64,000 nt of DNA, taken from Turbatrix aceti. Lineage: Eukaryota > Nematoda > Chromadorea > Rhabditida > Panagrolaimidae. A program made the translations under genes and the position numbers. Every line of letters starts with the position of its first letter. Position 1 is the first letter of the stretch. The DNA lies in contig OZ017769.1 of assembly GCA_963969345.1 (NCBI GenBank), positions 2,237,600-2,301,599 of the forward strand, given 5' to 3'. The notes beneath the pieces were generated by a model that ran no database searches, was not told the DNA's origin, and saw only the letters and a list, made by a program, of their open reading frames with translations. Positions 9,989 through 19,576 of this stretch are shown here, one piece after another.

Positions 9989-12244
9989 ATGAAGCGCCAA
10001 TGGGATAAACATTACAGCTTAGAAAAAGATGGTCTCTACCACTGTCGTCACTGTGACAGCCAGTATGTTAAACTCGCTTCTGGATGCACCACGTCTTTAA
10101 AACGGCACATGCGTGACAAGCACGCGGATGTTTTGGAAAAAAAGAAAGCTGAAACCGAATCAAGAAATGACGCCGACATCGCTGCAAAGAAGACAGAAGG
10201 CATCATTCCGTTTACCGTCCAAGAAAAGAAAAGCGTCGGAGAGATTCTGGTGGCTCGATTTGTCGCTGGCACGAACGCATCGTATTCAACGGTGAACACA
10301 CCCGAATTTCGCGCCATCTGGTATCACGAACCAAAGGGTCAGCCGGTATGTGTTTTTCCAAACTTTACATGTGATGTAAACCCCTGTTTCAGCCTCCAGA
10401 TCGACGACATCTCTCTTCGAAGATCATTCCTGATTACGCTCAAAGTCTGCGCAAATCGGCATCGCAGTGGAAGCCCAGCTGCATGGCACTGACGCTCGAT
10501 GAGTACAGCAACCGGAAATCACGTTTTTTGGGAATCACGGCGACATTTTTGCACAAAAAAAAGCGTATCAGCCACAAGATCGGTGTTATCAGTCTTCAAG
10601 CACTAAAAGCTACTGGTGCTAACTTGGAAACGAAGCTGAACGCGATTTTGGTTGACCATGGGCTGGACAAGATACCCATCATTGCTGTTACTCGCGACAA
10701 GGGCTCCAATATGGTGTCTTGTTGCCGCATTGCTGAATTGGACAGGTATGTATTAAAAATTAAATCTCTGTTTGCCATTTTCACTGTAGGTTAGGGTTAG
10801 AGAACCTCCCCATATCGAGGGCGGGGGGAGGGGCGCTCCCGATTTTGACTTGTTTTGGAGGATTATTTTGTATTTTTTTGTTGTTGTTTTTTTTAAATTT
10901 AACGTCAAATTTTATTTTATGAGCTGAAATGAGCAGAATCACGGATGCACCTTTTTTTCAGTATCCACTGTTTTTGCCACGGCTTGCAACTTGCTATTAG
11001 CCAAGGTCTCAAGTTGCCAGCAGTAGCAGCATTGATTTATCGTCTTCAAGCCCTGGTTAAAGCATTTAACCATTCTGCTTTGGCAAAAAACTTACTTGAA
11101 GAAGCAGGGGGACAAGCTCTGAAGCCGTACAAAGCTGTTCGGTGGCACAGCGCGAATCTGCTGGTCACGAGTTGCCTGTCCAACATCGATGCCTTTGGGA
11201 AGCTGTTAACGGTGAAAGCTTTTGAGGGCTTGGCGGCTCGAAAACACGTCATCGAGCTGTTACAAGACGCTGCTGGTATCGAAAGTCTTCGGCAGTTACA
11301 GACGTATTTTCTCGCCCTTCAATCCGTCGGTCGTCAAGCTGAAAGCACAACTGCTACAGCCGGCATGATTCCATACTTTTGTTTTTTGGTTCGAAATCAA
11401 CTCGCTGAAGCAACCGACGACAACGTAGCCTCACTCTTTGCTCGAACTGTTCTTGACTATTTTGAAGAAAAATACCAAGCTTACCACAACGATCCTATCA
11501 TCCAGAACGCCGCGTTCTGTGATCCACGATTCGTTATGAACACGTCACTGTATACCTGTGATGAATGGAAAACGATTCAAGAGCGAATTGAATGCTCGGT
11601 CAAGGACAACGGTATCCCTGAGGCGCCCACTACTTCGTCGTCCGCAGTGGCTGCTTTCAAGCAAAAATCACAAACCGAGGTATCTGTTTTTACTTAAAAA
11701 AATCCGTATTTTATAATGACTTTTTTTTCAGACTCCCATGCAGCGATACTTACGAGAAGCAGCTGGTATTGAGATTCCTGACAGCGGCGCCAACAACCTC
11801 GATGCCGTGCTGTCATTCTGGCTTAATTTTCATATCCACTCTCCCGCTCTGGCGACATATGCTCTGGAACGTCTCTTGATAAATGCCTCCAGCGCAGAAG
11901 CCGAAAGGCTTTTCAGTACGTTGACACGTCTCCTGTCAAATACTCTTCGTAATCGTCTACATGACACATCCGTTCGGGATTTGAACTCCATCAGAAACTT
12001 TATGGCCATCGAAAAGTTGCATTATGATCTTGAACATGACAGCGACTTGGACGAACCGTTCGAATACGAAATCAATCTCGAAAGCGAGCAACCCACCGAA
12101 CCCGTCACCAAGAAACCTCATGTGGATGATTCTGAGGAAATTGCTTTGTCGAACGACGAGTTTTCACCCCAACCCATCGAATCCGGCACCGAAGACGCTT
12201 CAGTCCAAGAGTTCGAAGAAATTGAGGTTTCGGACGACGACTAG
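9989..12244 (+). CDS. hAT transposase with BED zinc finger
   Basis: Exons 9989-10345, 10393-10745, 10962-11679 and 11732-12244 encode 646 residues with all junctions in phase. Residues about 11-45 hold a BED-type finger (YHCRHC, then HMRDKH). The RNase-H-like core shows Asp in LTLDEY and in VTRDKGSNM, followed by the CHGLQLA motif typical of hAT enzymes. The C-terminal dimerisation region reads SSAEAERLFSTLTRLLSNTL. The tail is acidic. The start at 9989 lies just after a TTTTGCAG and directly before the finger; an in-frame ATG-less extension upstream is ignored. No stop or frameshift is seen, so the enzyme could be functional. It acts by cut-and-paste on the element's own ends. Confidence 0.9.
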
Positions 12245-12352
12245 CCGCAAAAAAAAGCCTCTTGATTGATTGTTGTTTTGTTGAATTTGTTGTATTAGTT
12301 TTTCAATTTCTAAATTTGTTACTGTTTTTGTGTCTAAAAAGGGTCAAAAATG

Positions 12353-12512
12353 CGAATGCTCGGCTCGAAATTTCGAGCCGCTCGCTCGAATGCTCGGCTC
12401 GAAGACTTTCGAGCCGAGCCGAGCCGCTCGAATGCTCGGCTCGAAGTTTGCCGAGCCGAGCCGAGCGGCTCGAATGCTCGGCTCGGCAATTTTGGCTCGG
12501 TCGACAACTCTG
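12353..12512 (-). repeat. Right terminal and subterminal repeats of the hAT element
   Basis: This contains the inverted counterpart of the left array and ends with the reverse complement of the left 18-bp terminus. The units GAATGCTCGGCTCGAAG and CCGAGCCGAGCCG recur three times. Confidence 0.85.
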
Positions 12513-12520
12513 TCCAACAT
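12513..12520 (+). repeat. hAT target-site duplication, right copy
   Basis: TCCAACAT, identical to 9592-9599. The BTB coding frame resumes at the next base. Confidence 0.9.
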
Positions 12521-12709
12521 CAAGTAATCTATGATCATGAGCAGCAGCAGCAGCAGCAGCAGCCGGCAAACCAGGATCCAATGTCCGCGATGCAGTTTCC
12601 ACAGCCAGATGCAGATGCTTTGCGTGCCGTGGTGCAGGGATTTCCTACTGAAGTCGTTCAGGCAGCGGTCAACGTGGCCATGGGCTACAAGCGGCGCATC
12701 AACCGCTAA

Positions 12710-13780
12710 AAACCATTCGGCTGGCTTTTTAGTGAATTATAATTTTTAACCATGTCCAGACTGCAGGGTTCTCTAATTTGCTTTTTTGCCGCTCGTTCCG
12801 CTCTCATTTCTTTATTTTTCAATTTTTTTTGCTTTTGCTCGCTTTGTGAAAAAATCAAAAAACAATAAAAAAAATTATTTGTAACCTTTTTTGCGTTTCT
12901 TCTTGTAACTTTTTGTAACTTTTTTTTCTTTTTTTATTTCAATTACAAAAATAAAAAAAAAATTAAAAAATCAATAATAAAAAAAAATAAATTGTAGTAA
13001 CTTTTTTGCGCTTTTTATTTTTATTTTCATTTGCGCTGCACTTTTTTTCTAATTTTTTTGTTTGATCAATTTCAACTGCGGTCAAGAACCCTGCCAGGTT
13101 GTGATAAATGATAGATATAACATGGAAATATTTTTAGCAATAATACAATTTTTACATACGTTTTTTTAGCTAATAATTTAACAATACATGAGTATCTTCA
13201 ATTTTTGTAACTTACAATATTTTTATGTAAAAGCTAATAAAACGAAGAAAAAAATGTATGCCGACGTCAATCGCCTATATCTGAATTTTAATCTTTAAAA
13301 AAATTAATTAGTGTACAAAATCAGTAAAATTGTTATTACCCCTAAAAAATATACATTGGAAACGCTGTGCGCCAAATTTTTTCCCCCTAAGTACATGAAT
13401 CTGCGAAACATGAATCGGGGTGCTTCTCCCAAGGAATTCTTCAAATTCGAAGAAAAATAACACTCTACCTGTATATCAACGTGCAAAACAAAAAAAAACG
13501 TTGTGCAACATTATGCAACGCGCGTTATAAATTGATTTGCATGCACGAATGTCTAGACTTTTTTTAACAGAAGTAAATACTATTTATAAACAGGAAAGTC
13601 TCATCGACTTGCTCCAAAAAATAAATTCGGTGTTTTTTAATACTGAAACAGATTTAATTTTTCCTGTTCGAATTTCAAAAATCTTGCTAAAATTATGTAT
13701 AAAAAGTATAAAATAAATTTTGCAATATGAAATAAAAATTCTATTATTTGTTGTTCGTTGTTTAAACCCGGACAAAAAAG
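12710..13780. other. Intergenic, very AT-rich
   Basis: Holds the likely poly(A) signal AATAAA at 12864-12869 of the interrupted BTB gene, then about 900 bp of poly-A/T-rich sequence. No gene was found. Confidence 0.6.
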
Positions 13781-13852
13781 CTGGAGTTCGTTCGAGAGCG
13801 AAAAGAAACGACTTCTTGTCCATTCTGGACCCCGCCCTATATTTTGCAGCCG

Positions 13853-13939
13853 CAGGCGACAACAAACAAGCGCTCACTGACCGACTAGCCCCTTACTTAC
13901 ACGGACGCATGCCCAGCCTTTTTTTGACGGATTTAAAAG
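13853..13939 (+). other. Possible orphan exon
   Basis: Between an ATATTTTGCAG (13839-13849) and a GTGAGT (13940) lies an open stretch reading AAAGDNKQALTDRL, followed by AP-Y-L-H-G. The G-D-N-K-x-x-L-x-x-R-L pattern recalls the second helix of a SAP DNA-binding motif. I could not connect it to the NADAR gene downstream with any confidence. Confidence 0.2.
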
Positions 13940-14101
13940 TGAGTTTATGGTCGCACCACCTCATTCACCTGTCTCGTATGCGTGAGGTGCGGTTGTTTTT
14001 CTATTTTTGTGTGTAAAACGTCAGCGCCAGTGCTAGTGTAAAATTATTGAAATCACGCGCATTTCAACACTTTTCGGAGCTTTTTCAGCCTTGAAGAAAA
14101 A

Positions 14102-15061
14102 ATGTTAGTTAACTCAAGAAAACGTCGAGCATCTCCCTCGACAACAGCATCACGAGTAAAAAATGTTCAAAAGAAAAAAACAGCAGTGCCACGTTTTGCA
14201 CATCCAAAAACCGAGCCGCTTGTTGACTTTTCAAAGATTAAACTAGAGTCCAAAAAAGATGAAACTGACAAGGTTCGAACTAAAAAATCTCAAGTTACGG
14301 CGCCAACATTTATTTCTAAAAAGATTTCAATGAAAAACAGCGATATTACGATATTTCCATTTTTCACGGCAGCATCTGTATTTTCGAACCACTATCCATG
14401 TCATTTTGTGGTCAAGGGTGAGTAAATATAATGCAAGTTACAAAAAAAGTCGTATTCTACAAAAAAAAATTTATTCAGAAAACTTCTTTTTTCTCATACA
14501 CAGCGTCATGTGTTGCGACAAATAAACCTTTTGTCGAACAAATGTGTTAACATACTAAAGTTCCCAGATCGGGCCTAAAAATTTATAATACTAAATACAA
14601 CTTCAGGTACCGTATTTACTTGCTCCGAGCAATTTTACATGCATTCTAAAGCAATTCACTTCGACGACCAACAAATGGCCCAAAAAATTATTTCAACCGA
14701 CAAACCGGGTCGAATGAAAAGTTTCGGGCGTAAAGTATCCAATTTTAACGCGGACGAATGGAAAAGTGTTTCGATTGAGGTAAGTTGTCTCAAAAACAAA
14801 ACACAAATAACCATACATTTACAGTACATGGCCCGTGGCTGTTACGAAAAATTTACACAGAATGAAAATTTCAAAAAAATTCTTTTGGACACAGGAAACG
14901 CGATTTTGGTCGAAGCAAACCCAAGAGACTCGATCTGGGGCATTGCCATGAAGAAAGATCATCCAAACATCAATTGTTTCAACGCGTGGAGAGGCAAAAA
15001 CCAACTTGGATACATTCTTACTGATCTGAGAAACTTTCTTCGTGAAAACAATGAAAAATGA
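14102..15061 (+). CDS. NADAR-domain protein (ADP-ribose-related N-glycosidase family)
   Basis: Exons 14102-14417, 14607-14779 and 14825-15061 give 241 residues. A basic N-terminal part of about 75 residues is followed by the NADAR (formerly DUF1768) core: F-S-N-H-Y-P near residue 95, TCSEQFYMHSKA near 110, then ARGCYEKFTQN, ILVEANPRDSIWGI and a closing WRGKNQLGYILTDLR. These blocks, especially C-S-E-Q and D-x-I-W-G, are diagnostic. Some family members remove ADP-ribose from nucleotides or DNA and others act on riboflavin intermediates; which applies here is unknown. The Lys/Arg-rich N-terminus suggests nuclear location. A TTTTTCAG at 14081-14088 ahead of the ATG may be a trans-splice site. 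Confidence 0.85.
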
Positions 15062-15269
15062 AAAATTGAATGCAGAGGCGAGCAAAATACTAGCACTCGG
15101 GGGCAATTTTCCCCGTCTCCGCCGACTTCTGCCCCCGTCGGAGGCAAATTCCCTGCCCGACCCGCCCCGTCCCCGACCCGATACGGGGGGTTCGAACCCT
15201 ACCAACCCCTGCGTTATATTCATATGTATGTACTATTTATTTTATGACAAAAAAAACAAAAAAAAAACA

Positions 15270-15590
15270 AAAAATATGCGGACAACTCGGTTGACCACTT
15301 CGTTAACAATGCCGATGAGGCCATCGACTCCATCGTCACCGGTGCACCGGGTGTGCGTTGAACAACGAAATTTCCGATATACTCGCCGGAGTTCGGATTG
15401 TCATTCGCGGCGTATCCAATGATCGACGGATTGCGGTTGTTTTCGGCACCGGCCGCAGCGAAGTTGACTGCGAAACCGATGAACACTGCATTGGGAGATT
15501 ACAGCGTTCTTCGGGATGATGCAGAAGTCCAGGCCTCCCAGCCTGGCCTTTGTCGTGTCGACGAACGATGTTCTCAAACGTTTGAGGGTC
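15270..15590 (-). pseudogene. Possible degraded gene fragment
   Basis: On the minus strand GGTTTTCAG|ACCCT (15581-15600) resembles the acceptor of the UGT second exon (18013-18026), but the frame behind it diverges at once. A second open part further on reads GAENNRNPSIIGYAANDNP, then EYIGNFVVQRTPG. The pieces are in different frames without a convincing intron. I do not recognise the protein. Confidence 0.25.
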
Positions 15591-15888
15591 TGAAAACCAG
15601 TTGTCATAAAATGAACACGGTGAAAAACAACCAACCTTTGCCAAAAGTATTCGAAACCGTACGTTCGGAAGCTTGAAATCTTCTTATTCGACATAAAAAC
15701 AACCAAAATTGATAGCAGGACACAGAAAACACGCTGACGAATAAACAACACTTGCATAAAATCGCAAAACAGCTCACGAGCATTTTCGTGGGGGGAACAC
15801 CGTTGCCGTTGTGATAGTGCAGGCAGGCAAGCTGTTATCTTTTGATGGGAATTTCTTTCTTTTTTGGTCGAAAGAAAAACCGTAAAAA

Positions 15889-16042
15889 CAAACAAAAGCA
15901 GTAACAAAAGAAAAAAAACATAAAAACAGATTTTTTTGAAAAGAAACTAAAAACCGTATTCGCTTTTGGCTACGACACAAATTGTGTGCACGCGTTGACG
16001 CAAAGTATCTCCGCAATCGGTATCCTCCAGCGAAAAAAAAAC
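15889..16042 (+). repeat. Dispersed repeat, copy 1
   Basis: About 155 bp closely matching 19341-19512, in the same orientation. Shared blocks include ACATAAAAACAGATTTTT, GCACGCGTTGACGCAAAGTA and CAATCGGTATCCTCCAGCG. Confidence 0.8.
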
Positions 16043-16049
16043 CTAAAAA

Positions 16050-16383
16050 TTGGGCCGCCGGCCGGCTTGCGGGCGGCCTAAATTTTCAGGCCGGAGCGGC
16101 CGCGGCCTATTTTTTGAAAAAAAATTTCGTGCTTTATTTTAGGGTTATTTTCGCAAAATTTGACCAAATTTGGAAAATTTTTTTTTTGGAAACAACCTAA
16201 TATTATGGAAAAATGCATAATAATGAATTCCCCTTTGGTAAAATGTAAAAAAAAGACGAATGAAGCACAAAAACGTCAGAAAATCATACTTTTTTTCGAA
16301 AAAAATGAACTTTCGAATTTTTTTCCGGCTTTTCTCGGCTTTTTCGGCCGGCCTTGAATCGAAAAGCCGGCCGGCCGGCCGGA
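16050..16383. mobile_element. MITE-like element with GC-rich inverted ends
   Basis: A GGCCGCCGGCCGGCTTG-rich left end and an AGCCGGCCGGCCGGCCGG right end are inverted relative to each other. They enclose about 230 bp of AT-rich non-coding DNA. The ends are simple in sequence and I cannot define a target duplication, so this is tentative. Confidence 0.35.
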
Positions 16384-16490
16384 TTTTATGCCCTGGTCCC
16401 GCTTCTGTGCATACGCTAGCGATATTTTATCTTCATAAGGTAGTGCTATGCAACACCTTGGTGACATTATCTCTGTTATTTTCTAGTACG

Positions 16491-18247
16491 TTATTCATTT
16501 TTCTTACCAGCATCCCGTGATTTGAGCAAGTCCAACGAAAACGACAAAACAAGCTTCAGAAGATAAACGGCACTAATTACAGCGACAATGATGATGGCAC
16601 CGGCTGCCGCGTAGACATCCAAGTTTTCCTGGACAATGTAGCTGAGATCCACGGAAGCAGGTAGAAGTTCAGGGAAGCGTCCTCCGTTTGCCATGGCAAA
16701 TTCGACATTCTTGACGAGCAACTCTTCGGGAGAAAACGGACGTGTCGCCAAGATGCGCTGGATGCGCTGGGCGCTCTTGCTGAAGTTGTCGTTTTTGAGG
16801 ATCTCTTTGATCTGGGCTTGAACGAGTTTCGACGTTTTCCTCAGAGCCACCCGGTCGATGGCGAGTCCCCAGCCGTTGCGCTGAACGACCTGCGCATTGC
16901 GCTGCTGGTCATACATGAGCGGCAGGAGGAGAACGGGCTTGCCGGCGATGGCGACCTCGATGAGGCTGTTGTACCCGCCGTGTGTGATGAACAGCTTGAG
17001 GCGACTGTCTTTTAGCAAAGTCGGTTGGGGCACCCAGTGCGTTATGTGCACGTTGGAGTAACTCGCTGCCAGGGCGGCTCCCTCAGTATCTTCCGCATCA
17101 AATCTGACAATAAATTGATAGCCGGAGAAGACGGCGAAGGATTCCAAAAGGTGTTTTTTGACTTCATGAGGCATATAAGCGGTATTGGCATTAGAGCCCA
17201 TGCTGAAAAAGATAAAACCATTCTTTCCCTTTGCAATCACAGTCTCCAATTCTGTAGACAACGTTTTAGCAACGGAGGATTTGATGCCCAAGCCGCCAAT
17301 GTTGATGAAGTTATCAGTTGAGGGTTTCGGAAAATCAATAAATTCGGTAATAGAAACAAAAATAAAAGGCGTGTGGTGAACGATCCACGATTTTACGTCG
17401 TCAAACTGTGGATCCAGATGTTTTCTGAACAAGTCATCAATCAAGCCATAGGAACGTTGAAAATTCTGATGTTTAAAATGTTCGTATGCGTTTCTGGTGC
17501 GTTGAAAAAAAGTCATTTTGTCGGGTAGTGCAACGTCGATTTGCGAAGGGAGATATCCAGTTGGCCATGGAATACCAAACAAATCGGCAACATGGTTGAA
17601 CAGCGGGCAACTGTTGACCAGAAAGTGGACTGGAATGCCTAGGTACTTTCCAAGTGCACTTCCACAGAAAAACAATTGTTCGACAAAAATAGCATCAAAT
17701 TTTGCGTCTCTAAGATTTTCTATTTCCTTCTTGCTCGTTTTTAAGCCCTCTGAAAAATTTTTCTTGACTGTCAACAAATTGTAAAAAATATACAAACCTT
17801 CACATGTTTCTAAAGTTGTTTTCATCCACGCATCGGAGGGAAATTGGAGAACATCTTGAATACTCTCTGGTTTAAAAATCTTGTCCAGTACGTGCTTTTG
17901 GTATTCCACGTATTGGCTTTGTCGAGATGGTGGAATATGGCCTAAAGACACAATTCTGGCATGCTTGGCATTTTTAAACGAAAACGAGGGAATGGTGTGT
18001 TCGAGACTGATAAGGGTCTGAAAACCTGTCATATTTCAAATACCCCAAATCCGAGACTTGCCACATTGTGACCGGCTTCGGCAAGGGCATCGGCAATTCT
18101 GCCATTGCTGATCATGTGACTTTTTGAATTTGTTACTTGAAAAACGGCAAAGTTGTAACACCAGCAGGCATCAGAAATAACGATGGAAAATAACAGTACA
18201 GAGAACCACCACATGGTTGTCATTATTGCACATGAAATGCTTCCCAA
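16491..18247 (-). CDS. UDP-glucuronosyl/glucosyltransferase (UGT), ER membrane
   Basis: Exons 18247-18062 and 18017-16491 encode 570 residues. An N-terminal signal peptide (residues about 10-28) precedes SKSHMISNGRIADALAEAGH, the acceptor-side start of the enzyme with its likely catalytic His. The UDP-sugar-binding signature begins FITHGGYNSLIEVAIAGKPV near residue 404 and continues through LPLMYDQQRNA. A single membrane helix near residues 534-556 is followed by a short cytosolic tail ending KKNE, a dilysine ER-retrieval motif. The 44-nt intron starts GCAAGT rather than GT; reading through it would hit a stop, while splicing joins GHNV to TLISLEH as the family expects. The enzyme conjugates small lipophilic compounds to sugars in the ER lumen. 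Confidence 0.9.
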
Positions 18248-19340
18248 CGCTCGATGTCAGTTAATCAGAATAATGATGTCAGCGAACAGAAATGATCAAC
18301 GTTTGTCGTTTATTTAAAGTCGAAGGTTCAATTGCACGAAGTTGTATGCATAGTAGTGTCAAATTAAATTACTACCTTCACCGAGATTCCCTTTTAGTTC
18401 ATCGTAGCAGTGATGTTTGGTGCTACACAAAAGATAAAACAATAAAACATTAGGAAAAGGCATTTTGACAAAAAAGGAAAAGATCTTAATAAATATTTAT
18501 TTAAATAAATAATAAATATTTATTTAGTAGACGAAATTCTATCAAAATTGTTATTCAAAAATCGTACAGGGGTATCAGTATTCGTGGAACGACGAAATTA
18601 TTTTTTTACCCAAGCCTGATTGGGATACAATGATTTTTAAAAGAAGCTTCGTGAAAAAAAATTGAAAACTAAAGGCTCCCATAAATAAATCTTGTCAAAA
18701 ATAAATAGTTCTTATCGACATCGAGGATTTTCGGCGTTAAATTTTCAGTCAAGAAAAATTTGAAAACATGTACAAAAATAATTTTATAAATCCAACCCTC
18801 GAGTGAATTTCATATGATTTTTTATTTAATGACCCAAATTGAAAAAAAAATATTTTGAAATTGCATCACGGTGGTGGTTGGCGTCGCGGGTTGACGAGGT
18901 TTAGGAGAGAAAAATCAATATATTTGACAGTACATTTGAATGATGCTGCAACAAAAGAAACTAGTAAAACGTTGATATCTGAAGCAAAACTTACGGTATT
19001 TCTTATTTAAGAACTGGCTTGAATTGACCTTCGTTGGCAATAGCCAATGAAGGTCAGTCAATATATATAGTAAAATCCATAGCATCCATACATAATAAAT
19101 ACATAACATATATAGTAATGCATTATTATATTTTGTTGTCACTGCAACAAATGCTGCATGCAGCCATCCTGAACAACATACTCATAATTTCCCGGCAGGT
19201 AAAAGGTGTCAACGACGCGCGCGCACGGCGGCATGGTCGCCAAATGGTGTGAAAAAAGGGAGAACGCTGCATTTTTCAAAAAAACAATGCGCTCAAACGG
19301 TTTCAAACCTAAAGTCAAACCTAATCATGCTAGCCTAAAA
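18248..19340. other. Intergenic between UGT and HMG genes
   Basis: AT-rich; no gene was found. A palindromic run of AATAAATATTTATTT units lies at 18488-18525, and a TATATATAG-rich stretch near 19060-19110. Confidence 0.55.
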
Positions 19341-19512
19341 CCGTAAAAACATGAACAAAAGCAGTAATAAAGGAAAAAAAACATAAAAACAGATTTTTCT
19401 TGAAAAGAAACTAAAAACCGTAAAAACCGTAAGCTTTTGGCTACGATACTCATTGTGCGCACGCGTTGACGCAAAGTATCTCCCCAATCGGTATCCTCCA
19501 GCGAAAAAAAAA
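19341..19512 (+). repeat. Dispersed repeat, copy 2, at the HMG gene 5' side
   Basis: Second copy of the repeat at 15889-16042, ending 64 nt before the HMG start codon. It may therefore supply part of that gene's promoter or 5' leader. Confidence 0.8.
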
Positions 19513-19576
19513 CTACGTTCGTTTGGCACCGTTACTTTTTGACTCTTTGCACTACTGTTTTTTTATCTACGCAATT

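Larger units (their letters stand above)
9600..12512 (+). mobile_element. hAT-superfamily DNA transposon, apparently complete
   Basis: The 2,913-bp element begins CAGAGTTGTCGACCGAGC and ends with its exact reverse complement (18 bp). It is flanked by identical 8-bp duplications and encodes one transposase on the plus strand. Both ends carry arrays of palindromic CGAGCCG/CGGCTCG units, as expected of subterminal transposase-binding sites. Perfect terminal repeats, identical target copies and an open transposase frame suggest a recent insertion that may still be mobile; activity itself is not shown. Confidence 0.92.
8224..12709 (+). pseudogene. BTB-domain gene split by a hAT transposon in its last exon
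   Basis: Exons 8224-8292, 8340-8583, 9038-9217 and 9271-9599 follow the paralogs exactly, including the 180-nt third exon. They encode MDQHYDVVFRI, ELKSHKVILANQSEVFNQMF and a BACK-like half ending HYEVIFPRI. At 9599 the frame enters a hAT element. The missing C-terminal tail lies beyond it: 12521-12709 continues in phase through a seven-Gln run and ends RRINR-stop. Taking out the element plus one 8-bp target copy gives an uninterrupted 336-residue frame. As it stands, translation runs into the transposon end and stops at 9866, adding about 80 foreign residues after the VYPLQH codons, so a largely complete but altered BTB protein might still be made. A TTTTTTTTAG at 8205-8214 is a likely trans-splice acceptor. 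Confidence 0.85.

Noticed and set aside
15190..15215. GGTTCGAACCC box resembling a tRNA T-arm
   Set aside because: The T-stem does not pair properly and there is no acceptor, D or anticodon arm upstream.
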